A stretch of 64,000 bases of DNA from Rhodoplanes sp963840055 (GTDB lineage: Bacteria; Pseudomonadota; Alphaproteobacteria; Rhizobiales; Xanthobacteraceae). Of the stretch, positions 7,870 through 20,513 are shown one piece after another. Numbering within the stretch: position 1 is the first letter of the stretch; every line of letters begins with the position of its first letter. The notes beneath the pieces were generated by a model. That model was not told the origin of the DNA and ran no database searches. It worked only from the letters and a program-made list of their open reading frames with translations. The translations under genes were made by a program, and so were the position numbers. Location of the stretch: NCBI GenBank assembly GCA_963840055.1, contig CAWIXM010000025.1, forward strand, positions 80,094 to 144,093. Direction: 5' to 3'.

Positions 7870-8370
7870 TCAGCGCGCGCCCGAGCAGATTGCGTTTGCG
7901 CGCATCATCGCTGTCGCGGAGCAATTCGCCATAGACATACTCCTCGACGCGGTGATCGAGCAGAGCCGGCCCATCGCCGCCGTTGACCTGCACGGACGTC
8001 GGGCGGTCCGCGGCATCGTAGCTGCGCCGGATAGAAGCCGCGCGCATCCCAAGACATGACGTCGCGGTCGAAGGCGTCGGCGAGCGCAAACGATTGCCCC
8101 GCATCGACGTTGTCCTGTTGAACGACGCGGCCTTCCATGTCGCGGCGATAACGAAACGCGCTCAGTCCGCGCGGGTCGATGATTTCCTGCGTTTGGCCCC
8201 TGATATCGACGCGCACCTCGATGCGCCGGTCCGACGCGCCAGTGCCCCCTTGCGTGTTGCTGCCAACGGGATGGCCAAACGGGTCGAGAAAAATCTGTCC
8301 CTCCCGAATGTATGGCCCGCCCCCGGTCTGCAAGTGGATTTGTTCGAGTTGGTCTTCAACGTAATGATGG
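7870..8370 (-). pseudogene. RHS/YD-repeat toxin-type protein fragment
   Basis: Segments DPRGLSAFRYRRDMEGRVVQ, then ALADAFDRDVMSWDARGF, and in another frame RRSYDAADRPTSVQVNGGDG are YD/RHS repeats of the SpvB/TcC kind found in large secreted toxins. A frameshift near 8040 separates the two parts. About 165 codons of a protein normally over 1000 residues remain, so this is debris. Confidence 0.7.
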
Positions 8371-8447
8371 GATGGACAGCCCCGCATTCCACGGTCGCAA
8401 TCAATCGAGTGATGATTTGCGACCACAACTTGGAGGCGGAGATGACG

Positions 8448-8512
8448 ATGAAAGTCATTGGGCTGGATATCGCAAAGCATGTCTTTCAGGTGCACGGCGT
8501 GCCGTTTGAGCG
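8448..8512 (+). pseudogene. IS110-family transposase, N-terminal scrap
   Basis: MKVIGLDIAKHVFQVHGV is the diagnostic beginning of IS110 (DEDD) transposases, preceded by a ribosome site GGAGGCGGAG. Homology ends after about 20 codons. Confidence 0.7.
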
Positions 8513-8699
8513 AGCGGGCGGAGGCAGGGCGAAAGCTCCACCTCTCCCGACTCTACAGCTGCGAAGCCGACGAACAAGGCGGGCTCGCCCGCTGCGGAGC
8601 TGGTGGAGCCAAGGGCGGGGACCAAGAGGAACGTGGGCGAGCAAAGCACGCACCGGACACTGGGCCGGGATCGCGTGACACAGGCGCTCGACCGCGTAC

Positions 8700-8965
8700 G
8701 GCAAGCCGCAAGGCTCAGGAGGAAGGTTACGCGCGACGGCGCATCGGAGTGCCGGATCGACCGCTACGATCCCGGTGGCCACCCGCTCGGCTCGGCGCGA
8801 CAATTGCGCGCGCAGACCGACGCGGAGCCGGACTGGCGCGCCGCCGTGCCGCTCCAGCCCGAGGTGATCTCGGCCGGCGCGTCGTTTGATGCAATCGGGC
8901 GCATCTGCGCCGACACGCTGCCCGACGGCAGCACGCGGACTTCTTTGAGTCAACACGGGAAGCCC
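8700..8965 (+). pseudogene. RHS/YD-repeat fragment, opposite strand
   Basis: DRYDPGGHPLGSARQLRAQ then ASFDAIGRICADTLPDGSTR are YD-repeat units, here on the plus strand, whereas the fragment at 7870-8370 is on the minus strand. The two cannot be one gene without an inversion, which the IS110 scrap between them could mark. Confidence 0.65.
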
Positions 8966-8984
8966 GCCAGCCCGCCGTTTATGT

Positions 8985-9085
8985 CGAAGAGCGGATTTGG
9001 CATCACGCCGGAAGTAGGTGTAGGCAACGGTCTGCCCGGTGGCGTCCTTGACGACTTGACGGTGATGCCAATCCCGCGGCCGTAC
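8985..9085 (-). pseudogene. Fragment of a small conserved protein (KDATGQTVAY type)
   Basis: The frame VVKDATGQTVAYTYFRRDA matches a short Rhizobiales protein family that I recognise only by this motif. A second scrap with TYFRRDENEARQANVL lies at 26605-26690. Function unknown. Confidence 0.45.
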
Positions 9086-9216
9086 CACAGCGCTATTCGT
9101 CGCATTGATCTGTAATTTGAGTTGGCCTTCGATGAAGCTGGTCAAAACTCCGCATGACTCGGCGGCCAGCCCTTCCTTTTGCCGTGTCTAATTCGGGAGA
9201 ACCCTGGAGAGCTTAG

Positions 9217-12837
<3,621 letters not shown>

Positions 12838-12841
<4 letters not shown>

Positions 12842-13833
12842 GTGATCTGACAACGAGATATACGGGCCTGAGCCTGAAGTCGCCGCTGGTCGCGTCGGCA
12901 TCTCCTCTCTGCGAGTCGGCGGAGAACATCGTCAAACTCGAGGATCAGGGAATTGCAGCCGTCGTGTTGCCCTCCCTGTTTGAAGAACAGCTCGTGATGG
13001 AAAGCCTACGCGTCGACGCCGACCTCGAACGCGGGTCGGACAGCTTTCCCGAGTCGCTCAACTTCTTTCCCGACCTGCATACCTACAATCTCGGACCGGA
13101 CGGCTATCTCGAGCTGATCCAGTCCGCCAAGGCGCGGGTGTCGATCCCGGTGATTGCCAGCCTCAATGGCGTCACCGCGGGCGGATGGATCGAATACGCC
13201 AAGCTTATGGAGGACGCGGGCGCGGACGCGATCGAACTGAACATCTACTCGATCGCGACCGATCCCATGCAAAGCGGCGATGCGGTCGAGAAAGGTTATC
13301 TCGAATTGGTCTCGCGGATCAGCCAGAGCGTGCGCGTTCCGGTGGCGGTCAAGCTGTCGCCGTTCTTCAGCGCGCCCGCCAATTTCGGCAAACGCCTGTG
13401 CGAGGCGGGCGCCGACGGCCTCGTGCTGTTCAACCGGTTCTACCAGCCCGATTTCGACATCGAAGATCGCGAGGTTGTGCCGTCGCTGGTGCTCAGCCGT
13501 CCGGAGGAACTGCTGCTCCGTTTGCATTGGATCGCCATCCTGTACGGCCATGTCGATGCGGATCTGGGTGTTACCGGCGGCGTGCACAGCGCGCAAGACG
13601 TGGTGAAATGCATCATGGCCGGCGCTCGGGTCGCATGCATGACCTCGGCGCTCCTGCGCAACGGGGCGCAACATGCGGCGCGCGTGCTCACTGCACTCAA
13701 CAACTGGCTCGACGACCACGAATACGCGTCCGTCGCGGAAATGTGCGGCAGCATGAGCTACAACGCCGTTCCCGATCCGACCGCCTATGAGCGCGGCAAC
13801 TACATGAAGGTGCTCGGCTCGTATACTCTGTAG
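12838..13833 (+). CDS. Dihydroorotate dehydrogenase-like flavoprotein
   Basis: A 331-residue TIM-barrel protein of the class 1A DHODH-like group. It begins LTTRYTGLSLKSPLVASASP, the flavin-binding start of the fold, and has VIASLNGVTAGGW, ELNIYSIATD and VAVKLSPFF, and ends with the phosphate-binding DLGVTGGVHS loop. ATG 12838 overlaps the stop of nifJ (ATGA), so the two are translationally coupled. In many anaerobes and diazotrophs this gene follows nifJ; an auxiliary redox role is inferred rather than pyrimidine synthesis. Confidence 0.88.
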
Positions 13834-14373
13834 GCTGCAAGCCTAACAAACCAAAAGACAAGCTGGCGCTGGGAAGCTGGCGGGGCGGCAGCGACTTCGA
13901 TTTCCTCGACCACTCGCGCATGGACGCTCCCGGGCGCGACGACAAGCCACCGGCATGCGGCGAGTGTCGCCGGCCGCACGCGAGGATCATCTCAGACGGG
14001 CGACTGCGATCTTGGTCCAGAAAACCATCGGGATATTCCCGAGTATTTGACCCCGGCGGTTACGAGGCTTCATCGGCGCACCGACTGAGCGGCACCCGAC
14101 CGGCGACCACAACGTGGTGGATCGAGGTCGATATCAAACGCGATTGAAACCCCTCATCCAAGACTGTCACCGATGGCGGGCTAAATTGGCGGAGCAGCGC
14201 CCCCCCTGTGAGCATGGGAACTTGATGGCCGCGGGGTCGTTTGCCACATTCTTATGGCGGCTCCTGGCCACGCCCTCCGATCGAGGTGTCATGCCGCGAA
14301 AGGCCGCCGACAGCGCAGCGTTGCTCGCCCGAACTCGACGAGAGGGCCTTCATTTCCGGCAAGGGAGAGTGAC
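13834..14373. other. Intergenic, no gene supported
   Basis: About 540 bp. A small perfect hairpin TAGGCT-GCA-AGCCTA at 13832-13846 overlaps the end of the upstream gene. Open frames here have poor codon use and no ribosome sites. Confidence 0.4.
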
Positions 14374-14871
14374 ATGGGTCTTGATATTCGAGCATACCGT
14401 CGGCTTCAGCTTGCCCCGGCTGGCCAACTTAGCGACGACTCGTCGCTTTATCTCCGGGAGGCCCTTGCCTATACCAATAAGGCTTTCCCCGGTCGCGCGG
14501 ATGGTCTTCACCCCGAGATGGCCTATTCCGGCTGTGAAGATAGCTTCGCATTCCAAGCCGGCTCATACATGTACTACAGTAAGTGGCGCAATCAGCTTGC
14601 CGAGATGGCGGGTCTTGGCAGCGCCGAGGCGGTCCGGACGAACCCAGAAAAGAAAGGGCTGCCTTTTGTCGAGCTAATAGACTTCTCCGATTGCGAGGGC
14701 GTGATTGGGCCCAAGGTAGCAGCCAAGCTCGCGAAGGATTTCGCGGACTACGAGTTTAGCGCGTCCGCCTTCGCGGTGGAATCCGAGGATGATTGCTTCC
14801 TTGCCCTCTACCGCGAGTGGCGGCGGGCATTCGAGTGGGCCGCCGACGGCGGCATGGTTTATTTTGGTTAG
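14374..14871 (+). CDS. Conserved hypothetical protein, 165 aa
   Basis: ATG 14374 follows GGGAGAGTGAC, a good ribosome site, and codon use is even to the stop. The protein starts MGLDIRAYRRLQLAP, has FRAGSY-like text (SFAFQAGSYMYYSKWRNQLAE) in the middle and ends WAADGGMVYFG. It is soluble, acidic and rich in aromatic residues. I associate this pattern with a small family seen in phages and proteobacteria but know no function. Confidence 0.65.
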   Translation: MGLDIRAYRRLQLAPAGQLSDDSSLYLREALAYTNKAFPGRADGLHPEMAYSGCEDSFAFQAGSYMYYSKWRNQLAEMAGLGSAEAVRTNPEKKGLPFVELIDFSDCEGVIGPKVAAKLAKDFADYEFSASAFAVESEDDCFLALYREWRRAFEWAADGGMVYFG

Positions 14872-15432
14872 GAGCCTATCTGGCTAGTCACTGGTCAAGT
14901 CAAGTGGTGGCGAGCCTGATTCCTTGCTGCGGCATGAGCAAGGATTTTCGCCCCTGGAAGATCGATGAGGCGCCGCTTCTGCCGCCGCCGCGGAGCTTTT
15001 AATGGTCGTGATCCTCCGCTTGCTTGCAGCGGTTTATGCTAGTCTGTTCAAGGACACATGCTGGCTCTGTCCCTCAGGCAGTGTCCCGGCGCGCCCGCAT
15101 GTGAGGCAGCACACCGCGCGCGACAGCCAGCAGGCCGACGCGGCCTGGTGGCGAGTTATGCCCGTTGACACATGCGCGCTGATTGAGGATGCTGGGGGTC
15201 GACGGCACGTGGACGTTTTTATCTACCACAACGAACGTGCAGCTGGGCGGAGTTCTCGTGCGGGCATCGGGTCGGTCAGCGGTCAACAATTGAAAATATA
15301 AATTTTAGAGGTTGGAGTTTTCCGTCGGGATCATTGCACTGCGACACGCGTCGCAATTCTTGAAGCGCACGAAACTTGAAGTTCACAAAACTTGCAGACC
15401 GACCGTTGGAAAGACACGGGACAGCTTAAACA
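14872..15432. other. Intergenic with an IS left-end scrap
   Basis: At 15002-15060 the sequence GATCCTCCGCTTGCTTGCAG and following codons (ILRLLAAVYASLFKD) match the left end of the integrase-core IS at 4319. The rest shows no gene. The last 100 bp precede clpP and contain two CTTGAAG boxes (about 15360 and 15377) that could be heat-shock promoter elements, weakly supported. Confidence 0.4.
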
Positions 15433-16062
15433 ATGAGGCATCCCGCCGACACCTACATGAACTATCTCGTTCCCACCGTGGTCGAACAGACTAACAGAGG
15501 CGAACGGACTTATGACATTTATTCGCGTCTGCTCAAGGAACGGATCATATTCATTACCGGCGTTATCGAAGACGAAATGTCGGCGCTGGTCGTCGCGCAG
15601 CTTCTCTTCCTTGAGGCCGATAATCCGAAGAAGGAAATAGCGATATATATCAACTCGCCGGGCGGTGCCATCACCGCGGGCCTCGCAATTTACGACACAA
15701 TGCAATTCATCCGCCCGACTATAGCCACGCTCTGCGTCGGCCAGGCCGCTTCGATGGGTTCGCTGCTATTGGCGGCGGGCCGCAAAGACCTACGCTTTGC
15801 GCTGCCGAATGCGCGCATCATGGTGCATCAGCCATCCGGCGGCTTCCAAGGTCAAGCCACTGACATTATGATTCATGCGCAGGAGGTACTGAACCTGCGC
15901 AAACGCCTCAACGAAATTTACGTGAAGCACAGCGGCCAGCCGATCGAGAAGATCGAAGAGGCGATGGAGCGCGACACGTTCCTCACCGCCGAGGCTGCGA
16001 AGGAGTTTGGGCTAGTCGACATCGTAATCGAGCAGCGGCCGGAGGAAGTCGACAAAATCTAA
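15433..16062 (+). CDS. clpP: ATP-dependent Clp protease proteolytic subunit
   Basis: A 209-residue serine protease that forms the double-heptamer chamber used by ClpA/ClpX. The catalytic triad is visible: Ser107 in GQAASMGS, His132 in MVHQPSGG and Asp181 in ERDTFLTA. The N-terminal axial loop and the handle region (IHAQEVLNLRKRLNEIYVKH) are intact. No unfoldase gene is adjacent, so it is probably a second ClpP used under stress. Two Hsp20 genes and TspO lie within 3 kb, consistent with a stress-response cluster. Ribosome-site quality is modest. Confidence 0.93.
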   Translation: MRHPADTYMNYLVPTVVEQTNRGERTYDIYSRLLKERIIFITGVIEDEMSALVVAQLLFLEADNPKKEIAIYINSPGGAITAGLAIYDTMQFIRPTIATLCVGQAASMGSLLLAAGRKDLRFALPNARIMVHQPSGGFQGQATDIMIHAQEVLNLRKRLNEIYVKHSGQPIEKIEEAMERDTFLTAEAAKEFGLVDIVIEQRPEEVDKI

Positions 16063-16922
16063 GGCTGTCCAATATTCCGCCTTTGGCAAACTCGGTACTA
16101 CTGAGTGGCATCGCGAAACTACAAGCTCCAACGGCGTGTCGTCTGCCTACCGAGAGAGCATTTACGCGATCGATTTGCGACCCGGTTCGGTAGGGCCCCC
16201 CATTGCTGAACGATCAGAATGCGCAAATCGACTACGGACCATAGCGTTGTTGCAGAGTGTGGCGAGAGAGACAGACCGGCGTGCGGTCGCGTGAAAGGGT
16301 GTCCGCTCGCAACGTGGCGTTAGATGCTAATGCAAACATTGAGATGAGCATGTTTTTGCCCAAACTGTGTACCTTTTCATGCAGCGACAGTTTGGCGGTG
16401 ACAGGAATTTGCTGAAACCCGTATCGCTCGGCGCGATGAATCCAGAATCCGTCCAACCCTGCTTCCTGAATGACGATGTGGCCGAAGGTCATCACCCCGA
16501 CATTGCATGTGCCGGTGCAGTTTCCGGTGCATGTGCATGGGCCCTTGAGCACGGGGCAGCCCGACTAATTAACCCAATGATGGATTGGACTTGGCTCAAA
16601 TCGTCCCGGTGCAGAGTGCTGGTGCATCGTCGTGCCCGTGCATTGTGCATGGTGCCGATGCACCGCCGCCCGCAGCCGGACCTCTCGCACAGTGCAAATG
16701 TGTGCAAAACCGAAGGACGGTTCAATCAAGGTCGCCCTCGCCTGTAATTGAAGCGTGTTCGGTATAGGTGGCTTCGAGCCCCCGCAACCAAATAGCGCCG
16801 CCAAGTCAGCGACTTGGCGGCGTCGCTATTTTCGGCTTAGATCTCACCCCAAATTCTGGAAGCACTGTGGAAGCAAGAGGGCGCGTAATCTTGAGCAGAT
16901 CAGCGAATTAGCACGCAGTTGA
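16063..16922. other. Intergenic, TGCA-rich
   Basis: About 860 bp without a convincing gene. Between 16490 and 16720 the word GTGCA and its neighbours recur many times (GTGCATGTGCATGG, GTGCATTGTGCATGG, CCGATGCACC). A minus-strand frame 16232-16552 encodes a start rich in Cys-Thr (MLKGPCTCTGNCTGTC), but nothing else supports it. Confidence 0.4.
16791..16833 (+). terminator. Strong hairpin, terminator-like
   Basis: AATAGCG plus CGCCGCCAAGTC pairs with GACTTGGCGGCG plus CGCTATT across a 3-base loop, and the sequence ends ATTTTC. It is the strongest hairpin of this gap. No obvious gene ends just before it. Confidence 0.5.
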
Positions 16923-16931
16923 GTGGTCCGC

Positions 16932-17429
16932 ATGGATGGCTTGAAGCGGCAGGAACTATGGCGCAGTGCTCGTCTCGCTCTGATCTCAATCTCTGCCGTC
17001 GCGGCCGCCTCGGTCATCGGTCAGATCGCGACCTACCCGAACCTCGCACCCTGGTACGCCAATCTCGCCAAGCCATCGTTTAACCCACCGAACTGGATCT
17101 TCGGTCCGGTCTGGACGACATTGTATCTGCTGATGGCGTTCTCGGTCTGGCGGATCCTGCGCCTGCCGGCTGGCTCAATGCGCCGAACGGCTCTGACCTT
17201 ATTCTTCGTCCAGCTGGTGTTGAATGCGGCATGGTCCTGGATGTTCTTCGCCGCCAACAGCCCGCTTCTCGGAATGGTCAACATCGTCCCACAATTTGCG
17301 CTGATCATTGCGACCGTTGTGGCGTTCTATCGGCTGGACCGGTTGGCGGCTTATTGCCTCGTCCCGCTCACGGCCTGGGTCGCGTTCGCCACCGTCCTCA
17401 ACTTCTCGATCTGGATACTCAATCGGTGA
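16932..17429 (+). CDS. tspO: TspO/MBR family membrane protein
   Basis: A 165-residue, five-helix membrane protein that binds porphyrins and, in alphaproteobacteria, adjusts pigment and oxygen-dependent gene expression. The family signatures are clear: WYANLAKPSFNPPNWIFGPV (loop 1), WTTLYLLMAFSVWR, and FFVQLVLNAAWSWMFFA for helix 3. Hydrophobic segments appear at about residues 9-30, 42-66, 80-105, 107-128 and 136-158. ATG 16932 is preferred; a GTG nine bases earlier is also in frame. Confidence 0.9.
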   Translation: MDGLKRQELWRSARLALISISAVAAASVIGQIATYPNLAPWYANLAKPSFNPPNWIFGPVWTTLYLLMAFSVWRILRLPAGSMRRTALTLFFVQLVLNAAWSWMFFAANSPLLGMVNIVPQFALIIATVVAFYRLDRLAAYCLVPLTAWVAFATVLNFSIWILNR

Positions 17430-17464
17430 ATCGGCTACGCGATGGCTAAGCGCGGTCACAGAAC

Positions 17465-17980
17465 ATGCGCAGAAAAGCAAAGTGGGTCACGGTCAATGAC
17501 CAAATGCAGAAGCGATATCGCTATAAATTGACTGCGCCTGTAGGGCGGAACTTCGACCCTGAATTCAAGCCCGAGCTGACGCCCAGAGAGATGCTCGCGC
17601 TCGGGGTATTCTGCGGCAAGTACATGACCGACTGCCGCAAGGAGTTTCCCGCGAGCTGGTTCAGGAAGGCGAAGCTATCTCCAAAGGGTCGCGACTGTTC
17701 GCTTAACCATTTCGGGATCGACGCTAGCCGACCGCTGTCGGAGTGGCGCAAGAAAGGCTGGATCCACCCCGACGATCCGCGTGGTTGGTTCCAATGGTAC
17801 TGCCGCTACTACATGGGCCGGAGAATGCCCGAAGAAGACAGTCGCCAGATCAACCGCTGGAAGGCTTTCCGGCGTCACGTCAGTCAGATCAAGAAGTACT
17901 GTGAGCCCGGCGATCCCTTTTGCCGTCCACGTCAAAGGCAGGCGCTGCTGCACTGGGCGTATGACAGTCGAAAAATATAG
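17465..17980 (+). CDS. Conserved hypothetical protein, 171 aa
   Basis: A basic, Trp/Arg-rich soluble protein: YKLTAPVGRNFDPEFKPELT, GVFCGKYMTDCRKEFPASW, then GWFQWYCRYYMGRRMPEED. The regular aromatic spacing and cysteines suggest a compact, possibly nucleic-acid-binding domain. I recognise it as a widespread conserved protein with similar sequences even in eukaryotes, but I know no function. It starts 35 bp after tspO and may share its transcript. The start could be the internal ATG at 17507. Confidence 0.65.
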   Translation: MRRKAKWVTVNDQMQKRYRYKLTAPVGRNFDPEFKPELTPREMLALGVFCGKYMTDCRKEFPASWFRKAKLSPKGRDCSLNHFGIDASRPLSEWRKKGWIHPDDPRGWFQWYCRYYMGRRMPEEDSRQINRWKAFRRHVSQIKKYCEPGDPFCRPRQRQALLHWAYDSRKI

Positions 17981-18078
17981 TTTCTTATACCATCAAGCCG
18001 CCTGATTGAGCGCCGCCGCGATGCGCCGACACGTACCACCGATCCTTTCCTCGTCCCTTGGACAAGTCGACAGATTTG

Positions 18079-18477
18079 TCAGCTCACCGATATTTTCCGG
18101 GTTTTTGCTCTCTCCGATTTCGGCAGCACCAGCGTCATCACCCCGTCGCGGAGCTCGGCGCTGATTCGGTCTTGGTCGATCTTGCTGGACAGTTGAAAGC
18201 TTCGGGCATAGTTGCCGATGTTATATTCGGTGTAGACGGGCTGAAGTCCTTCATACCTGGAGAAATCGATCCACCCTTCAATTGTCAGCACGTCATTTTC
18301 CACCTTCACGTCCACTTTGTCCTTGTCGACGCCCGGCATCTCTAGAATGACGGTCAGTGCCTCATCCGTCTCGAAGATGTCGGTCGCAGGAACGAATACA
18401 CGCGCGGGGATCGTCGCTTCCTGCTTGCTCTCCACTTCGCGCTTTTGCTGAACTTGCAGCTCTTGTTGCGTATCCAT
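18079..18477 (-). CDS. Hsp20/alpha-crystallin small heat-shock protein
   Basis: A 132-residue ATP-independent chaperone. The alpha-crystallin domain runs from about residue 28 (VFVPATDIFETDEALTVI) through LEMPGVDKDKVDVKVEN to the beta7 motif AELRDGVMTLVLPKSE, followed by a short tail KTRKISVS. The N-terminal arm is Gln/Glu-rich. It lies 17 bp downstream of a second Hsp20 gene in the same direction, so the two form an operon. This pair is typical of Bradyrhizobium, where such genes can be controlled by RNA thermometers; I could not identify one here. Confidence 0.92.
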   Translation of the reverse strand: MDTQQELQVQQKREVESKQEATIPARVFVPATDIFETDEALTVILEMPGVDKDKVDVKVENDVLTIEGWIDFSRYEGLQPVYTEYNIGNYARSFQLSSKIDQDRISAELRDGVMTLVLPKSERAKTRKISVS

Positions 18478-18494
18478 GGGGCGCCTCTCGCAGG

Positions 18495-18924
18495 TTATGT
18501 TGTAATCTTGATGGTCCGCGGCTTTGCGCTCTCCGCGGGCGGAATAAAGAGCGCGAGCATGCCGTCGCGGTACTCGGCCTTAATGGCGTCCGGGTCGATC
18601 TGAATGGGCACCGAGAGCGTCCGGTCGAACACGCCCGACAGGCGCTCGCGCCAGTGCACGCTTGGCAGCTTGGTCGTAGTTGATGACCTTCCGGCCAGAA
18701 ATGCGAATCGTATTCTCTTTGGCCTCAATCTCGATGTCATTCTTGTCGATGCCGGGTAGTTCGATCACCGCGACAAAGCCGTCTCCGCGTTGGAAAACGT
18801 TGATGGGCGGGTAACTGCCCATGCCGGCGGTACGGCCGCCCATCCAGTCGCTTGCAAGGCGTGACTCGAGCGCTTTCTGCATCGCAAACAGCGCCTCAAA
18901 CGGGTCTCGAAAGCCTGAAATCAT
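18495..18924 (-). CDS. Hsp20 small heat-shock protein, frameshifted
   Basis: Starts MISGFRDPFEALFAMQKALE and has INVFQRGDGFVAVIELPGID of the alpha-crystallin domain, then NTIRISGRKVINYD. Near 18655-18672 the frame breaks; the remainder, VHWRERLSGVFDRTLSVPIQ to KPRTIKITT, is in another frame and ends at 18495. Joined, it would be a normal Hsp20 of about 143 residues. As written, neither half makes a complete domain. A one-base sequencing error is an equal possibility. Confidence 0.8.
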
Positions 18925-19017
18925 TGCTCTGCCCTCTCGTAAACCGCCGCATCCTAAGGAGGCGGGATCCCTGAGATTCGAATTTGACGAGTTTCCAGCA
19001 GTAGAGGGAAAGACGCT

Positions 19018-19350
19018 TCAGTGCGTGAGGCCGTGGCCGGAATCCCCATTCCCTTGGCCGCGTCGTGCTCGAAAACTCTCGATCGAGCGCCGCCTCACTT
19101 GGCGTCGCAACCAGGACCGGTCTGGCGCCTGCTCGAAGGCCTCCTTGTCGAGGGAGCACAGGGCTTCCAGAATGTCATCGACCGGTACCGGCCGGGAGCA
19201 ACCCGGGGGGCTGCGTAAAGCTGGCGCCGCTTCCATCGCGCACGCGTCCGACACCCATGAAGCAAGAATTGCTCGCTTCTCGTTGAGGGTCAGGTCGGGA
19301 TCGCTGACGACGTCACGCGGGTCAGATCGGCGCCGCGAGTATTCGATTAA
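19018..19350 (-). pseudogene. Conserved Rhizobiales protein, start codon missing
   Basis: Open on the minus strand from a stop near 19358 to 19018. It reads ELIEYSRRRSDPRDVVSDPD, then LTLNEKRAILASWVSDAC and VPVDDILEALCSLDKEAFEQ. I recognise the LTLxEKRAILASWxSDA core as a small conserved family of unknown function that normally has about 20 more residues and an ATG upstream. Here no start codon precedes the conserved part, so the gene is truncated or uses a far internal GTG at 19254. Confidence 0.55.
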
Positions 19351-19458
19351 CTCTGGTTGTTAAGCGAAGCGATATCGTTGTCGGGCATGGTTGTCGGCGA
19401 CCGGGCGGAAAACAGCTCGGCAGGGACAGCTCGAGGCGTCAATAACTTAAATCAGCTT

Positions 19459-19492
19459 AAGGGGCCGGGCCGCTAAGGCAGCCCGACCCCTT
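19459..19492 (-). terminator. Hairpin after the DUF3489 gene
   Basis: AAGGGGCCGGGC pairs with GCCCGACCCCTT around a 10-base loop, 29 bp beyond the stop codon of the minus-strand gene at 19521. Confidence 0.55.
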
Positions 19493-19520
19493 CGCTGTAC
19501 GAACGATGCTGAGTGTTGGC

Positions 19521-20108
19521 TCAGCCGGCGTTTGCGATTCGATAGATTCGCCCCCGCTTTTCGTCTTTCTCGGAGGTGACATCGAGGCTGAGCTTCTTCT
19601 TCAGCGCGCCGGCGATCGCGCCGCGGACGGTGTGCGGCTGCCATCCTAGCGCCTCGACGATCTCGTCGATGGTTGCTCCCTTTGCCCGACGGAGCATTGC
19701 GATGAGTTGCGCCTGCTTGCTGCCGTCCCGGCTGCGGGGCGCAGCGGTGCGCGACGCGCGTGACCTGGCTTTACGCTGAGCCTTCAGCTCTTCGCCCGCG
19801 TCCTCGGTATCGTTCGGAGCGCTCTCCGTTTCGTCCTCCGCAGGCGTTTCCTGCGCATCGATGCCGAGCGCGGCGAAGGCGGCCTTGGTGGCGACGAGCG
19901 TCATGCGGCCACGTTCTTCGTCATGCCGCCAGACGGTATCGTCGCGCTTGGCGCGGACCTCCTTGATCAGGCCCTTGTTGAGCAGACTCTTGAGCACGTT
20001 GCCCGCGGCATTGCCCTTGAGCCTGGCGGTGACGGGAAAAACGCAGCGGTCGGGTCGCTGGCAGGCGGCGGTGAGAACGACGAGCTGGGAGTCGGACAGT
20101 TGCGGCAT
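19521..20108 (-). CDS. DUF3489 domain protein (winged-helix type)
   Basis: A 195-residue protein. The N-terminal third, SQLVVLTAACQRPDRCVFPV then KSLLNKGLIKEVRA, resembles a winged-helix DNA-binding fold. A charged linker rich in Glu/Thr follows, and the C-terminal DUF3489 segment (KQAQLIAMLRRAKGATIDEI then RGAIAGALKKKL) is a second helix-turn-helix-like unit. Probable transcription regulator; target unknown. ATG at 20108 has GGAG upstream and is preferred over a longer frame reaching 20225. Confidence 0.78.
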   Translation of the reverse strand: MPQLSDSQLVVLTAACQRPDRCVFPVTARLKGNAAGNVLKSLLNKGLIKEVRAKRDDTVWRHDEERGRMTLVATKAAFAALGIDAQETPAEDETESAPNDTEDAGEELKAQRKARSRASRTAAPRSRDGSKQAQLIAMLRRAKGATIDEIVEALGWQPHTVRGAIAGALKKKLSLDVTSEKDEKRGRIYRIANAG

Positions 20109-20513
20109 GATCTTGCTCCGTGTGTAGGAGAGCCGCGACCATCGCGGCCCTCCTACCGCCCGAAGCCCCGCGGACCGGGACCGGACGGGGCTGCTGCGGA
20201 GCGCAGGCGATGTGATCGCATACACGCTCTGTTTAGCCGGTAAGCCAAGTCGATAAGCAGATCATGTCGTTGCTTTCTGGCCGGCCGAATAATCATGAAT
20301 GATCGGCGGCATGACGCGTGAGCCACCGGCTGTGTCGAATCGGCGACTTGCTCACTTAATGTGCGCTCTGCCGGGATTTTACGCGTTGTTAATTATCGGG
20401 AAATATAATCTCCTGCCATTACGAGTTTGCAAAGTCGGATGCGATTGTTTCCGGCACGAGGGGGATGCGCTCGAGGGGATAACACGAACCGCACTGAAGT
20501 TGCGGAGGCCCCG
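20109..20513. other. Divergent intergenic region
   Basis: About 400 bp separating the minus-strand DUF3489 gene from the plus-strand acetyltransferase, so it must hold both promoters. No clear motif seen. Confidence 0.35.

Noticed and set aside
15355..15385. Heat-shock promoter before clpP
   Set aside because: Two CTTGAAG boxes are present but no matching -10 element at a correct distance; mentioned as weak only.
16232..16552. Possible Cys-rich minus-strand gene
   Set aside because: No ribosome site, uneven codon use, and the Cys-Thr run arises from the TGCA-rich DNA; kept only as a finding about the repeat.
16760..16790. tRNA-like end GTGGCTTCGAGCCCCCGCAA plus CCA before a strong hairpin
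   Set aside because: The T stem has a mismatch, no acceptor or anticodon arm can be built upstream, and counting back from CCA does not place the loop correctly.
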